A stretch of 64,000 bases of DNA from Mycobacterium colombiense (GCF_003284935.1 NZ_QMEV01000004.1:1-64000); one strand, 5' to 3'; positions 27,296 through 36,438 are shown, counted from the first letter of the stretch. Numbers and translations are program-made. Notes: generated by a model not told the origin, from the sequence alone.

Positions 27296-27736
27296 ATGAC
27301 GGTCGCAGGCAACCAGACTGGCCACGACAACTGCGTGTTCGACTGCGACGGCGCACAGGTCCGGGCGCACTACCGCCACCTGGCGACGGTGGTGCACATT
27401 CGCGGCGAGATCGACGACGACAACGTCGACCGCCTCAGCGATCACATCGCGCGCTTCACGCTCGGAGAAAACCCCGTGGTGCTCGACGTGGCGGACGTCA
27501 GCGAATTTGCTGAGGCGGGCATCTCGCTGCTGTACGCGTTCGACGCCGATTGTCGCGCCGCCGGGGTGGATTGGACCCTGGTCGCCAGTTCAGCGGTGAC
27601 CCAGGTGCTCGACGACACCGGTCACGACGCCAACTTCCCGATCATGCGCTCGGTTCACGAGGCGCTGCAGGACCGGGCCGACGCCATCGTTCTGCGCCGC
27701 CGGATGGCGTTGCCGCTCGTCAGAAAGCCGTCGTAG
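27296..27736 (+). CDS. oprA: Anti-anti-sigma factor-like STAS protein (OprA, Rv0516c-like)
   Basis: A 146-residue STAS-domain protein. In M. tuberculosis Rv0516c is phosphorylated at Thr2 by the Ser/Thr kinase PknD and takes part in the osmotic stress response. Here Thr2 is kept (MTVAGNQ). The strand-helix region VVLDVADVSEFAEAGISLL corresponds to the site where SpoIIAA-type proteins have the phosphorylated serine; this protein has Glu-Ala-Gly instead, so the classical switch residue is missing. A GAGGGG site precedes ATG 27296. The start faces away from the acyltransferase cluster, suggesting stress-linked envelope remodelling. The 3' end overlaps a convergent small membrane gene by 17 bases. 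Confidence 0.88.
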   Translation: MTVAGNQTGHDNCVFDCDGAQVRAHYRHLATVVHIRGEIDDDNVDRLSDHIARFTLGENPVVLDVADVSEFAEAGISLLYAFDADCRAAGVDWTLVASSAVTQVLDDTGHDANFPIMRSVHEALQDRADAIVLRRRMALPLVRKPS

Positions 27737-27980
27737 CGCGCGAGCGCGCGCGCCGCAGCCTGGCACCGCCGATGACCGCCAGCACCCCGGCCGTCGTCAA
27801 CAACACCAGCGTCAGCAGCAGCAGCTGAGGGTCATAGACCACCGACGTGGTGGAGGGCTGCCCGTCCGCGATCGGCGCCACCGACACGGTGTGATGCGAG
27901 TGCCACCACGACAGCCCCGAGCACACGAACGCGGCGCAGGCCAGGCCGAGCTCGACGATCGCGCGGTAGCGGGCGTTCAT
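27720..27980 (-). CDS. Small two-helix membrane protein (Rv0514-like)
   Basis: An 86-residue protein with a hydrophobic helix near residues 8-25 and another near 53-72, separated by a histidine-containing loop (WWHSHHTVSV), and a basic C-terminus. ATG 27980 overlaps the stop of the upstream DUF3093-like gene by four bases (ATGA), fixing the start. It is the positional equivalent of M. tuberculosis Rv0514 and closes the hem operon. Function unknown. Confidence 0.8.
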   Translation of the reverse strand: MNARYRAIVELGLACAAFVCSGLSWWHSHHTVSVAPIADGQPSTTSVVYDPQLLLLTLVLLTTAGVLAVIGGARLRRARSRATTAF

Positions 27981-28522
27981 TGCGCCGCCCCGGCGTCGTC
28001 GTCGCGATCCCCGTCGACGACGTCGGAGCCGGTCGGCTCCACCCGCTCCTGCACCAGGGGGGTCAGCGCGTCCCGCAGCTGACGGTGACGGCGCGCCCAG
28101 GCCTGGGCCGTGCGGTCGCCGGTGAGCTTGAGGCCGATGCCGACGCGCCCGCGCGGGACCCCGACCAGTTCGCCCAGGGCCCGGGCCGATTGCCAGCGCG
28201 CCAGGTCTTTCCCGGAGGCTTCGTGATTCTCGGGCTCGGGATACACCTTGACGATTTCGCGCACCAGAATCGTTTCGGTGCCCTGGCGCAGGGCGTCTTC
28301 GGTCAGCTCGACCGACACGTGGATCCGCGCGGCCTTCACCTGTATCCCCAGGAACGCCGAGACGAGCACCAGAAAGATCGCGGGGACCACCAGCGACACC
28401 GGGGCGCCGCTCCAAATTTCGATGAGGATCATCGCGACCGCCGCGAGCGGGCCGCACGCCAGCCACCACCAGCTAGCGCCGGGTTCGTAGAACAACGGCT
28501 TGGCTGCAGTGTCGCTGGTCAT
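27977..28522 (-). CDS. DUF3093-type membrane protein (Rv0513-like)
   Basis: A 181-residue protein with two adjacent hydrophobic helices (about residues 20-60, including WWWLACGPLAAVAMILIE) and a soluble C-terminal domain ending in an acidic tail. The layout and the R-x-V-G-I-G-L-K-L segment fit the actinobacterial DUF3093 family. ATG 28522 is preferred because GAGATGGGG lies before it and the length equals that of the M. tuberculosis counterpart; ATG 28534 would also clear the hemB stop. It is part of the hemA-to-Rv0514 run on one strand. Function unknown. Confidence 0.8.
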   Translation of the reverse strand: MTSDTAAKPLFYEPGASWWWLACGPLAAVAMILIEIWSGAPVSLVVPAIFLVLVSAFLGIQVKAARIHVSVELTEDALRQGTETILVREIVKVYPEPENHEASGKDLARWQSARALGELVGVPRGRVGIGLKLTGDRTAQAWARRHRQLRDALTPLVQERVEPTGSDVVDGDRDDDAGAAQ

Positions 28523-28535
28523 CGCAAGCCCCATC

Positions 28536-29516
28536 TCACGAAAGCCACCCTGCCGCATCCGCGGCCCAATAGGTGAGAACGATATCGGCCCCGGCGCGCC
28601 GGATGCTGGTCAGTGACTCCAGCGCCGCGGCGCGCTCGTCGATCCAATTGTTCGCGGCGGCAGCACAAATCATCGCGTACTCCCCCGACACCTGGTAGGC
28701 GGCGACCGGCACGGGCGAGACGTCGGCCGCGGCCGCGACCACGTCGAGATAGCCCATCGCCGGCTTGATCATCACGATGTCGGCGCCCTCGTCGAGATCG
28801 AGCTCGATCTCGCGCAGCGCCTCGCGTGCGTTGCCCGCCTCCTGCTGATAGGTGCGGCGGTCACCGGAGAGGCTGGAGCTCACGGCCTCACGAAACGGGC
28901 CGTAGAACACCGAGGCGAACTTGGCGGCGTAGGCCAAAATCGCCACGTCGGTGAAGCCCGCGGCGTCCAACCCGTCGCGGATCGCCCCCACCTGTCCATC
29001 CATCATGCCGCTCGGCCCCACCACGTGAGCGCCCGATTCAGCTTGCGCCACAGCGAGTTCCACGTACCGGGCCACGGTGGCGTCGTTGTCGACCCGGCCC
29101 CGGTCGTCGAGGACGCCGCAGTGGCCGTGGTCCGTGAACTCGTCCAGGCAGGTGTCGGCCATCAGCACGGTGGCCTCGCCGAGGTCCTTGGCCAGGTCCC
29201 GCAGCGCGACGTTGAGGATGCCGTCGGCGTCGGTGCCGGCCGACCCGATCGAATCCTTGTCCTCGTCGCGTGGCACGCCGAACAGCATCAGCCCACCCAC
29301 CCCCGCGGCGACCGCACTGGCGGCCGCGCTGCGCAACGAGTCACGGGTGTGCTGCACCACGCCCGGCATGGACGTGATCGGCCGTGGTTCGTCGATGCCG
29401 TCGGCAACGAACATCGGCAGCACCAAATGCCTTGGCTCCAAGGAGGTTTGCGCCACCAATCGGCGCAATGCCGGGGTGGTGCGAAGCCGACGCGGGCGCT
29501 GCCGCGGGTACGACAC
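28536..29516 (-). CDS. hemB: Delta-aminolevulinic acid dehydratase (porphobilinogen synthase)
   Basis: HemB joins two 5-aminolevulinates to porphobilinogen. The 326-residue protein shows the Schiff-base lysine in DIVMIKPAMGYLDVV near residue 250, the second active-site lysine region in YAAKFASVFYGPFRE, and the metal site TCLDEFTDHGHCG near residue 120. In the metal site the first and third cysteines are kept but the middle position is Asp, as in other mycobacterial enzymes. The GTG at 29516 overlaps the hemD TAG by one base, so translation is coupled. Confidence 0.96.
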   Translation of the reverse strand: MSYPRQRPRRLRTTPALRRLVAQTSLEPRHLVLPMFVADGIDEPRPITSMPGVVQHTRDSLRSAAASAVAAGVGGLMLFGVPRDEDKDSIGSAGTDADGILNVALRDLAKDLGEATVLMADTCLDEFTDHGHCGVLDDRGRVDNDATVARYVELAVAQAESGAHVVGPSGMMDGQVGAIRDGLDAAGFTDVAILAYAAKFASVFYGPFREAVSSSLSGDRRTYQQEAGNAREALREIELDLDEGADIVMIKPAMGYLDVVAAAADVSPVPVAAYQVSGEYAMICAAAANNWIDERAAALESLTSIRRAGADIVLTYWAADAAGWLS

Positions 29517-31177
29517 TAGCGCCTGCGGCTCTTTTTGCGCGGCGGCGGCAGCGCACCCTCGGCGCGCAACCGCGCGGCGTGTTCGGCCAGCGCGTCGACC
29601 AGCGGACCAACCGCGGCGGTCTCGGGCTGGACATCCACCCGCAGACCGAATTCGGCTGCGGTCTCAGCGGTTTTGGGACCGATGCAGGCGATGATCGTCC
29701 GCGCGTGCGGCTTGCCGGCGATGCCGACCAGGTTTCGCACCGTGGAGCTGGACGTGAAGCACACGGCGTCGAAGCCGCCGGTCTTGATCATCTCCCGCGT
29801 CTCCGCCGGTGGCGGGGCGGCCCGCACCGTCCGGTACGCGGTGACATCCTCGATCTCCCAACCGCGTTCGCGCAGACCCTCGGCCAGCGTCTCGGTGGCG
29901 ATGTCCGCACGCGGCAGCAGAACCCGGTTGACCGGGTCGAAAATGCTGTCGTAGGGCGGGAAGTCGTCGAGCAGACCCAGCGAGGACTGTTCACCGGCCG
30001 GCACCAGTTCGGGGCTGATCCCGAACGCCCGCACCCGGTCGGCGGTCGACTCGCCCACGCACGCGATCTTCACTCCGGAGAACGCGCGCGCGTCCAGACC
30101 GAATTCGCCGAACTTCTCCCACACCGCGCGCACCGCGTTGGTGGAGGTGAACACCACCCACTGGAAGCGGCCGTCGACCAATCCCTTGACCGCCCTTTCC
30201 ATCTGAGCGGGGCTGCGCGGTGGCTCCACGGCGATGGTCGGCACCTCGATGGGCAGGGCGCCGTAGGACGTCAGGCGCTCGCTCATCTCGCCGGCCTGGT
30301 CCTTGGTCCGCGGCACCAGCACGGTCCAGCCGTACAGCGCCCGGCTCTCCCACCAGTTCAGCTTCGCCCGGCTGGCCACCGTCTTGCCAATGGTCACCAC
30401 CAGCGGTCCGGTCAGCGGACCGGCGGGGTCGGTGCCGCCCAGCACCGCCGAGTCGGTCAGGCCGTGCAACGTGGTCTCGATCGAGCGCTGCTGGCAGGTC
30501 GTGCCGTGCGCGGTGACCACGCACGGGGTGTTCTCGGCGAGCTCGTGCTCGATCAGGGTGCGCGCCGCGTCGGCCAGATGCGACGACGTGGCCTGCAGGA
30601 TCAGCGGACCGGGTGCGGCGGCCAGCGCCTCCCAATCCACCTGGGGGTCGCGCACGTCGGCGACGGTGTGCGAGGAGCCCAGCGGCAGCCCGGCATAGGT
30701 CGGGACGGCATCGGTGGGGGCCAGCCCGGGCACGATCTCGATGTGCAGGTGGCTGCGCGCGATGGCGTTCACCTCGGTGATGACCGCGTCGACCGTCAAC
30801 GGGTCGCCGGCAACCAGCCGCACCACGTCCACGCCCGTCCGCGCCTCGGTGGTCAGCGTCTTGGCCACCTCGGCGGGGTCACCCAGCGCCGGGCGGATGT
30901 CCGGGCCACCGGAGATCACGGCCGGCTGAGCCTTGGCCTGGTCGGCACCGCCGTCACCGGTGGAGGCGGCGGGCTCCGCTGGAGCCGGGCCGGAAACCGG
31001 TGGCAGGTCTTTGCCGATCAGCGCCAGCACCGGCTCAGGCACGTCAGGGTCGGTGAACACCAGGGCGGCGTTCGCCAGCACCGTGGCGGCCCGGGTCGTC
31101 AGCAATCCCGGGTCACCCGGACCGGAGCCCACGTACGTGATGCGGCCGGGTGTCGGCTTACGCCCTCGCGTCGTCAT
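29516..31177 (-). CDS. hemD: Uroporphyrinogen-III C-methyltransferase / uroporphyrinogen-III synthase fusion
   Basis: A 553-residue two-domain enzyme. Residues about 10-245 resemble SUMT (CobA) methyltransferases with YVGSGPGDPGLLTTRAATVL binding S-adenosylmethionine, although the internal part diverges. Residues about 270-540 form the HemD domain that cyclises hydroxymethylbilane to uroporphyrinogen III, starting at GWTVLVPRTKDQAGEM. The C-terminus is basic (RKKSRRR). Combined, it could feed both haem and the sirohaem/B12 branch. ATG 31177 has GGGAG five bases upstream; an alternative start lies four codons earlier. It lies between hemC and hemB in the operon. Confidence 0.93.
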   Translation of the reverse strand: MTTRGRKPTPGRITYVGSGPGDPGLLTTRAATVLANAALVFTDPDVPEPVLALIGKDLPPVSGPAPAEPAASTGDGGADQAKAQPAVISGGPDIRPALGDPAEVAKTLTTEARTGVDVVRLVAGDPLTVDAVITEVNAIARSHLHIEIVPGLAPTDAVPTYAGLPLGSSHTVADVRDPQVDWEALAAAPGPLILQATSSHLADAARTLIEHELAENTPCVVTAHGTTCQQRSIETTLHGLTDSAVLGGTDPAGPLTGPLVVTIGKTVASRAKLNWWESRALYGWTVLVPRTKDQAGEMSERLTSYGALPIEVPTIAVEPPRSPAQMERAVKGLVDGRFQWVVFTSTNAVRAVWEKFGEFGLDARAFSGVKIACVGESTADRVRAFGISPELVPAGEQSSLGLLDDFPPYDSIFDPVNRVLLPRADIATETLAEGLRERGWEIEDVTAYRTVRAAPPPAETREMIKTGGFDAVCFTSSSTVRNLVGIAGKPHARTIIACIGPKTAETAAEFGLRVDVQPETAAVGPLVDALAEHAARLRAEGALPPPRKKSRRR

Positions 31178-31200
31178 TGTCGCTCCCACGTAACTCGCAT

Positions 31201-32148
31201 TTAATTTCCTCGCGCCGGGTCTTGACGCGCGCCGCTCATCAGCTCTCGGGCACCCAGCTCGAACAGCTCGGCGGCTACCGAGAGCCCGAGCTCTCGTGCC
31301 CGGCCGGGACTGCCGATCCCGGACGCGCGGATCACGTCAGACCCGTCCAGCGCCGCCACGCATCCGCGCAGCGACAGCTCTTCGAAGATCCGGCCTTCCT
31401 CATCGATGGACTCGACCACTTCGGCGATCGCGCCCACCGGTGCGGAGCAACCGGCCTCCAGTTCGGCCAGCAGGGCTCGCTCCGCAGTGACCGACGCCCG
31501 CGTGTCGGCGTCGTCCAGTTCCGCCAGCACTGCCGCTAACCGGCTATCACCGGCACGGCATTCGACGGCGAGCGCGCCCTGAGCCGGTGCTGGCAACATC
31601 TGCACCGGCTCTAGCGTCTCGGTGACATCGTCGAGGCGACCGATCCGGGCCAGTCCCGCCCGGGCTACCACGATCGCGTCGAGATCACCACTGCTTACCC
31701 TGTTCAACCTGGTATCTAGGTTGCCTCGTAGGGGGCGGATTTCCAAACCGAGACCCAATGCTCTAAGCTGCGCGGCCCGCCGCGGCGACGAAGTGCCCAC
31801 CAGCGAACCCGCTGGCAACTCCGCGAGCACCAGCCCGTCGCGCGCGACCACTGCATCGCGCGGGTCGTTGCGCACCGGTATGGCCGCCAGAGCAAACCTC
31901 GGGTCCTCTGCGGTGGGAAGGTCCTTGTGCGAGTGCACCGCGGCGTCGACACGGCCCTCTTCCATGGCCTCACGCAGCGCGGTGGTGAAGACGCCCACCC
32001 CGAGGTCTTCGATGGGCGCCGACGAGCGGTCCCCGGCGGTGGTGATGGTCACCAGTTCCGCCGGATGCCCCAGCGCGATCAAAGCGTCTCGGACCGTTCC
32101 GGCCTGGGTGGTGGCCAACAGGCTGCCCCGGGTGCCTATCCGGATCAC
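31201..32148 (-). CDS. hemC: Porphobilinogen deaminase (hydroxymethylbilane synthase)
   Basis: HemC polymerises four porphobilinogens into hydroxymethylbilane. The 315-residue protein begins [17 protein letters not shown], has the substrate-binding [11 protein letters not shown] and RGNLDTRL arginines, the catalytic aspartate in VHSHKDLPT, and the cysteine that holds the dipyrromethane cofactor in [11 protein letters not shown] near residue 245. GTG 32148 lies 13 bases after the hemA stop and matches the known start; the long upstream frame overlaps hemA. Confidence 0.96.
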   Translation of the reverse strand: MIRIGTRGSLLATTQAGTVRDALIALGHPAELVTITTAGDRSSAPIEDLGVGVFTTALREAMEEGRVDAAVHSHKDLPTAEDPRFALAAIPVRNDPRDAVVARDGLVLAELPAGSLVGTSSPRRAAQLRALGLGLEIRPLRGNLDTRLNRVSSGDLDAIVVARAGLARIGRLDDVTETLEPVQMLPAPAQGALAVECRAGDSRLAAVLAELDDADTRASVTAERALLAELEAGCSAPVGAIAEVVESIDEEGRIFEELSLRGCVAALDGSDVIRASGIGSPGRARELGLSVAAELFELGARELMSGARQDPARGN

Positions 32149-32161
32149 GTTCGGCAATCGG

Positions 32162-33532
32162 CTACTCGGCGGTTTGCTGCGGAGTGCCCGCGTCGAATCC
32201 GCTTGCGATGACTGGCAATTCGCCCGCGGCCACGGCATCCACCGCGGTCTGGTCGAGCTCGAAGAGTTCGCGTAGCGCCTCGGCGTAGCTGTCACCGCCG
32301 GGCGCGCTGGCGAGCTGTTTGATCCGCACGGTCGGCGCGTGGAGCAGCTTGTCCACCACCCGCCGCACGGTGCGGGCCACCTCTTCGCGCTGGGCGCTCT
32401 CGAGCCCGGGCAGCCGGTTGTCGAGGCGCAGCAGTTCCGCTTCGACGACGTCGGCGGCGCGCTGGCGCAGCGCCGTGACCGTCGGCGTGACCTCGGCCAT
32501 CCGCTGGCCGGCCAGATAGGCAGCAACTTCGGTGGCGACGATGTTGCGGGCGGCGTCGACGTCCGCGGCCGCGGCGTGCGCCGAGGGCTCATGCTGGACG
32601 CGGTCCACGTCGACCACCCAGACGCCGGGCAGGCCGGCCACCGCCGGGTCGACGTCGCGCGGCATGCCCAGGTCGCAGATCACCAGGGGGTTCGCCTCTT
32701 CGTCGCGGTGCCCGGCGGCCAGCGCGTGGTGCACGTCGGCCAGCGAGACCACCGGGGTCACCGCGCCGGTGCAGCTGACGACGAGGTCGGCACCGGCCAG
32801 GGTGTCGGCCAGCCGGTCCAACGGCAACGCGTCGGCCGGTATCCCGGTGTCGCGAATCTTGCGGACCAGGCGCTGGGCCCGGGACAGCGACCGGTTGAGT
32901 ACGTGGACGTGCCCGATGCCCGCGCGGGAGAGGTGCGCCGCGGCCAGGGCGCCCATGGCTCCGGCGCCGACCAGGACCGCCTTCTTGCCGGACAGCCCGC
33001 CCAGCCGGCGTTCGGCCATGTTCAGCGCGACCGACACCACCGAGGCGCCGGCGGCGTCGATGGCGGTCTCGGAGTGCACCCGCTTGCCCACCGATAGGGC
33101 CCGCTGGGCCAGCTCATGCAGCACCCGGCCGACGGTGCGATTGGCCTCGGCGTCGGCGTACGCGCGACGGACCTGACCGAGCACCTGCTGCTCGCCGATC
33201 ACCGCGGAGTCCAGGCCGCTGGCGACCGCGAACAGGTGCTCGACGGCGGCCTCGCTGTACCGCACGTACGCGTATTTGGTGAGGTCGGCCATCGACATGC
33301 CGGACTGTTCCGACAGCACCTGCCCGATCACGGCCAACCCCCCGTGGAACGCGTCGACCACCGCGTAGACCTCGACGCGGTTGCATGTCGACAGCACCAT
33401 CGCCTCGGTCACCAGCGGCGACTGCAAAACCCGGTCGACGATCTTGCCCTGATCGGCCTCGTCGATGCTGAGTTGTTCCAGGACGGAGACCGGCGCACTG
33501 CGGTGCGAAACCCCGAAGAGCAAGACGCTCAC
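32162..33532 (-). CDS. hemA: Glutamyl-tRNA reductase
   Basis: HemA reduces glutamyl-tRNA to glutamate-1-semialdehyde, the first and controlled step of the C5 pathway; HemL, the next enzyme, is encoded at 13-14.5 kb. The 456-residue protein has the catalytic cysteine in [13 protein letters not shown] near residue 50, GVSHRSAPV at the N-terminus and the NADPH-binding [16 protein letters not shown] near 180. GTG 33532 matches the known N-terminus [14 protein letters not shown]. It heads the hemA-hemC-hemD-hemB operon. Confidence 0.96.
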   Translation of the reverse strand: MSVLLFGVSHRSAPVSVLEQLSIDEADQGKIVDRVLQSPLVTEAMVLSTCNRVEVYAVVDAFHGGLAVIGQVLSEQSGMSMADLTKYAYVRYSEAAVEHLFAVASGLDSAVIGEQQVLGQVRRAYADAEANRTVGRVLHELAQRALSVGKRVHSETAIDAAGASVVSVALNMAERRLGGLSGKKAVLVGAGAMGALAAAHLSRAGIGHVHVLNRSLSRAQRLVRKIRDTGIPADALPLDRLADTLAGADLVVSCTGAVTPVVSLADVHHALAAGHRDEEANPLVICDLGMPRDVDPAVAGLPGVWVVDVDRVQHEPSAHAAAADVDAARNIVATEVAAYLAGQRMAEVTPTVTALRQRAADVVEAELLRLDNRLPGLESAQREEVARTVRRVVDKLLHAPTVRIKQLASAPGGDSYAEALRELFELDQTAVDAVAAGELPVIASGFDAGTPQQTAE

Positions 33533-33586
33533 GGCAGCATCACCTGGCCAGCTCCCTTGCTTCCTCCAGTAACTGAACTGCTGTCC

Positions 33587-33616
33587 ACGGTAAACGTTTA
33601 TCAGCTGGGCTACCAA
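33587..33616 (-). promoter_or_regulatory. SigA-like promoter candidate for the hem operon
   Basis: On the minus strand TTGGTA (33616-33611), an 18-base spacer and TACCGT (33592-33587) form a plausible housekeeping promoter, placing transcription start some 45 bases before hemA. A perfect 10-base palindrome, TAAACGTTTA (33591-33600), overlaps the -10 and could be an operator. Both are pattern calls. Confidence 0.35.
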
Positions 33617-33656
33617 ATAATTGCCCGCCGCCGGCCGGCGGCCAGCTGCTGACCGG

Positions 33657-33926
33657 TCAGCGGGCGAGATCGGCCCGCAGCCGCGGCTCGTCGATCTCCC
33701 AGTAGCTGTGTTCGCGGCCGTCGAGCAGGATCACCGGGAGGCGGTCGCCGAACTCGGCCCGCAGCGCGGGATCACCCGCCGCGGCGGCCGCGTCGACGTC
33801 GGTCGTCGACAACTCGAAGCCCAACTCCGCGGCCAGTTCGACCAGCCGGGCGTGCACCCGCTCGCAGATGGCACAGCCGTCGCGGGTCAACAGCTCCACC
33901 TGTGGCCGGCCGGTCGCCTCAGTCAT
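33657..33926 (-). CDS. Glutaredoxin-like protein (Rv0508-like)
   Basis: An 89-residue thioredoxin-fold protein with a CxxC motif in [17 protein letters not shown] near residue 18 and the cis-proline in [10 protein letters not shown]. It fits the short glutaredoxin-2-like (DUF836) group rather than classical glutaredoxins. ATG 33926 is preferred to upstream starts because it gives the compact family N-terminus. It lies upstream of hemA on the same strand and is divergent from the esxF-like gene; in M. tuberculosis Rv0508 likewise precedes hemA. Confidence 0.87.
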   Translation of the reverse strand: MTEATGRPQVELLTRDGCAICERVHARLVELAAELGFELSTTDVDAAAAAGDPALRAEFGDRLPVILLDGREHSYWEIDEPRLRADLAR

Positions 33927-33950
33927 GGGCACCAGTGTGGCATCGGTGAC

Positions 33951-33985
33951 TTGTGGGCCCATTTACCAGGCGTTATGTTCCGACT
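33951..33985 (+). promoter_or_regulatory. Leaderless promoter candidate for the esxF-esxE-cpnT locus
   Basis: TTGTGG (33951-33956), a 17-base spacer and TATGTT (33974-33979) form a SigA-type promoter. The -10 ends six bases before the esxF ATG, so transcription should begin at the A of the start codon. This explains the lack of a ribosome site before the gene and fits the common leaderless mRNAs of mycobacteria. Confidence 0.5.
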
Positions 33986-34294
33986 ATGGCCGATGAGACG
34001 CTCCGGGTCGATCCCGTCGTGATGCAGGGCGCCGCCGTCTCGCTCGCCGGTGCGGCCGAGCAGCTTTCGGCCCAGCTGTCCCAGCTCGACGACCAGGTGG
34101 GCCAGCTGTTGGGCGGTTGGCAGGGCGCGGCCGGCACCGCGTACGGATCCGCGTGGGAGCTGTGGCACAAAGGCGCCCGCGAGGTAGAGCTGGGGCTGTC
34201 GATGCTGGCGCATCTGGTGGGCCAGGCCGGCGGGGCGTATCAGGCGAACGAGGCCGGATCCACTCAGGCGGAGCGGGCGGTGCGCGGTGGCTGA
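33986..34294 (+). CDS. esxF: EsxF-like WXG100 protein
   Basis: A 102-residue helical-hairpin WXG100 protein with the turn motif GGWQGAAG near residue 42. The segments TLRVDPVVMQG, GTAYGSAWELWHKGA and LGLSMLAHL closely resemble EsxF (Rv3905c) of M. tuberculosis. EsxF pairs with EsxE; the pair is needed for export and outer-membrane placement of the toxin CpnT and for toxin traffic in the phagosome. The start ATG fits the leaderless promoter just upstream. Its last codons overlap the esxE-like gene by eight bases, so the two are made in step. Confidence 0.92.
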   Translation: MADETLRVDPVVMQGAAVSLAGAAEQLSAQLSQLDDQVGQLLGGWQGAAGTAYGSAWELWHKGAREVELGLSMLAHLVGQAGGAYQANEAGSTQAERAVRGG

Positions 34295-34577
34295 GGCGTT
34301 TCGGGTGGATCCGCAGGCGCTGGCCGATGCGGTGCAGCGGATGGCGGCTTTCCAACGCTATGCCGAAGACATGATCAACGAAATCGATTCGCGCGTAACG
34401 CGTTTGCACGCATCGTGGACGGGCGAAGCCGCGGCGGCGCACGCCGAGGCGCATCAGCACTGGGTTCGCGGCGAGGCGATGATGCGCCAAGCGCTGACGC
34501 AACTGGAGAAGGTAGCCACGACCGCGCACGGCAATTACACCGGCGCAATGTCGACGAATCTCGGCATGTGGTCGTGA
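34287..34577 (+). CDS. esxE: EsxE-like WXG100 protein
   Basis: A 96-residue WXG100 protein with the turn HASWTGEAAAAHAEA near residue 44 and the C-terminus NYTGAMSTNLGMWS, nearly the same as EsxE (Rv3904c) of M. tuberculosis. GTG 34287 starts within the end of esxF. It should form a heterodimer with the preceding protein. The stop lies four bases before the cpnT-like start, repeating the esxF-esxE-cpnT order. Confidence 0.92.
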   Translation: MAEAFRVDPQALADAVQRMAAFQRYAEDMINEIDSRVTRLHASWTGEAAAAHAEAHQHWVRGEAMMRQALTQLEKVATTAHGNYTGAMSTNLGMWS

Positions 34578-35484
34578 ATCCATGGCGCCGCTGGCGTGTG
34601 ACCCGACTGCCCTAGACCGCGCCGGTGCCACGATCCTGACCACCGGCGTTTCCTTGGGCTCGGTGATCTCGACGCTGACCACGGCATTGGCCGGCACTGC
34701 GGGGATGGCCGGTGACGATCCGGTGGGCGCGGCGCTGGGCCGCGCGTACGACGGTGCTGCGGCCAAGGTGATCGAGGCGATGACCAGCACCCGCAATGGG
34801 CTGGCCAGCATTGGCGACGGGGTGCGGATGTCGGCGCACAACTATGCGCTGGCCGAGGCGATGTCGGACGTCGCGGGCCGAGCCGAAGGCCTGCCGACGC
34901 CGCCGGTGACCGCGCCGCTGACCGCGGCGGCGCATCCGCCGTCAGCCGTCGGCGCCGGAAGCAGCGCGCCAGCGGGTTGGAGTTGGGTCGCGCCGTATAT
35001 CGGGATGATCTGGCCCACCGGCGATTCGGCGAAATTACGCGCCGCCGCGGCGGCATGGACGACCGCGGGCGCCAACTTCATGACGACCGAGTTCGCGGCC
35101 GGCGGCGGCACCATGGCCGCCATTGCGGCGCAACAGATTCCGGAGGGCGCCGCCATTAACAAGGCGTTGACCGACGCCTCGGGTGCCGCCATCAGCGTTG
35201 CGGCCCAATGCCAGACGATCGCGGCGCAGCTCAATAGCTACGCGGCCAAGATCGACAAGGTGCACGCGGCGATCCTGGACCTGTTGTCGCGCATCTGCGA
35301 TCCGCTGACCGGCATCAAGGAGGTCTGGGACCTTCTCACCGACGAGGACGAAGACGAGATCAAGAGGATCGCCGACGACATCAAAACAGTGGTCGACAAC
35401 TTCTCCCAGGAAGCCGAAACGCTGGCCGACCAGATCAAGGCCACCATGTCGGCGGCCGCCACCGCCGCAACGGATATGGCCCAC

Positions 35485-35487
35485 TGA
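35485..35487 (+). other. In-frame TGA interrupting the cpnT-like gene
   Basis: The reading DMAH-stop-ADKEWNHFLHG stays in one frame and both sides align with CpnT, whose corresponding residues run MADHAGKQWDRFLH. This is a simple nonsense change. The first possible restart is TTG 35512, without a ribosome site. Confidence 0.8.
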
Positions 35488-36116
35488 GCCGACAAAGAGT
35501 GGAACCACTTTTTGCACGGGACGCCGGTGGGCCGGGCGCTCAATCAGGTAGGCCAGACCGTCAAAGGTGTGGGCGTCGAGGGCTGCGACTTCCTCGAACA
35601 ACTTGCGAAATTCAGCCCCAGCCGGCTCCAAAGCGATCCGGTGGGTTACGCCAAAGACGTCTTCGACATGGCCTCTGGGGCCGCGCCGCTCGTCGGACTG
35701 GGGCCCGACGGTGGACCCGGCGTCGCCGAGTCCTGGAAGGCCGTCGGTAAGGACGTCACTCATTGGGACGAGTGGGGCACGAACCCAGCGGAAGCGCTCG
35801 GGAAATCGCTCTTCGACGTGGCCACCCTGGCCTTGCCCGGTGGACCGCTCTCCAAGCTGGGAAAGGTCGGTCACGGCGCTGCCGACGCGCTGAGAGGTTT
35901 GAAGAAGCCGCCCGAGCTGAAACCCCCGACCGTTAAGCCTCCCGAGCCCGCCCCGGCCGCGCCCAAGCCACCGGAATCGGCCCAGCCGGCGCCAGCGCCG
36001 CCGGGCAAACCGGCACCCTCGGGCAAACCGGCGCCGGGACCCGCCGACGGTCCACTTCCGCACAGCCCCACCGAATCCAAGCCACCACCGGTCGAAAAGC
36101 CCCCTGCGGCCGAGCG

Positions 36117-36123
36117 CCCAAAC
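36117..36123 (+). other. Frame change to -1 at a CCCAAAC heptamer in the cpnT-like gene
   Basis: The upstream frame reads CGC CCA AAC and ends at TAG 36139-36141, whereas the -1 frame continues APKPAAAPVEPAGKAPVA and a second ADSPLPHS motif. C-CCA-AAC is by chance or design a -1 slippery heptamer, overlapped by an inverted repeat ACCGGC/GCCGGT (36122-36139). A one-base deletion nearby (for example in the C5 run at 36100-36104) is the simpler explanation. Confidence 0.6.
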
Positions 36124-36438
36124 CGGCCGCGGCGCCGGTAGAGCCCGCCGGTAAGGCCCCGGTGGCCGCACCTCCAGCGGACAGCCCGCTGCCCCATTCG
36201 AAACCGCCAGAACCGGTCCCCGCCCACGCGCCGGCGCCTCCCAGCGAACCTCCTGCGCCGGCTCCTCATGCTGGCCCGCCGGCAGGGCCCGCGCCGGCGG
36301 CTCCAGCGGCCCCGCACCTGCCGACGCCGCCTTCAGTCCCGATGGGCGGCGGAGCCCCGGCCGAAATGCCTCCCGGCTTAGGTGATGTGCCCCATGGCGG
36401 GGAACTCCCGGCCCACCCCGCAGAGCCGAATGGCGGAG

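Noticed and set aside
29384..31204. A 606-codon plus-strand frame
   Set aside because: Antisense to the hemD fusion gene, which has strong motifs and operon context.
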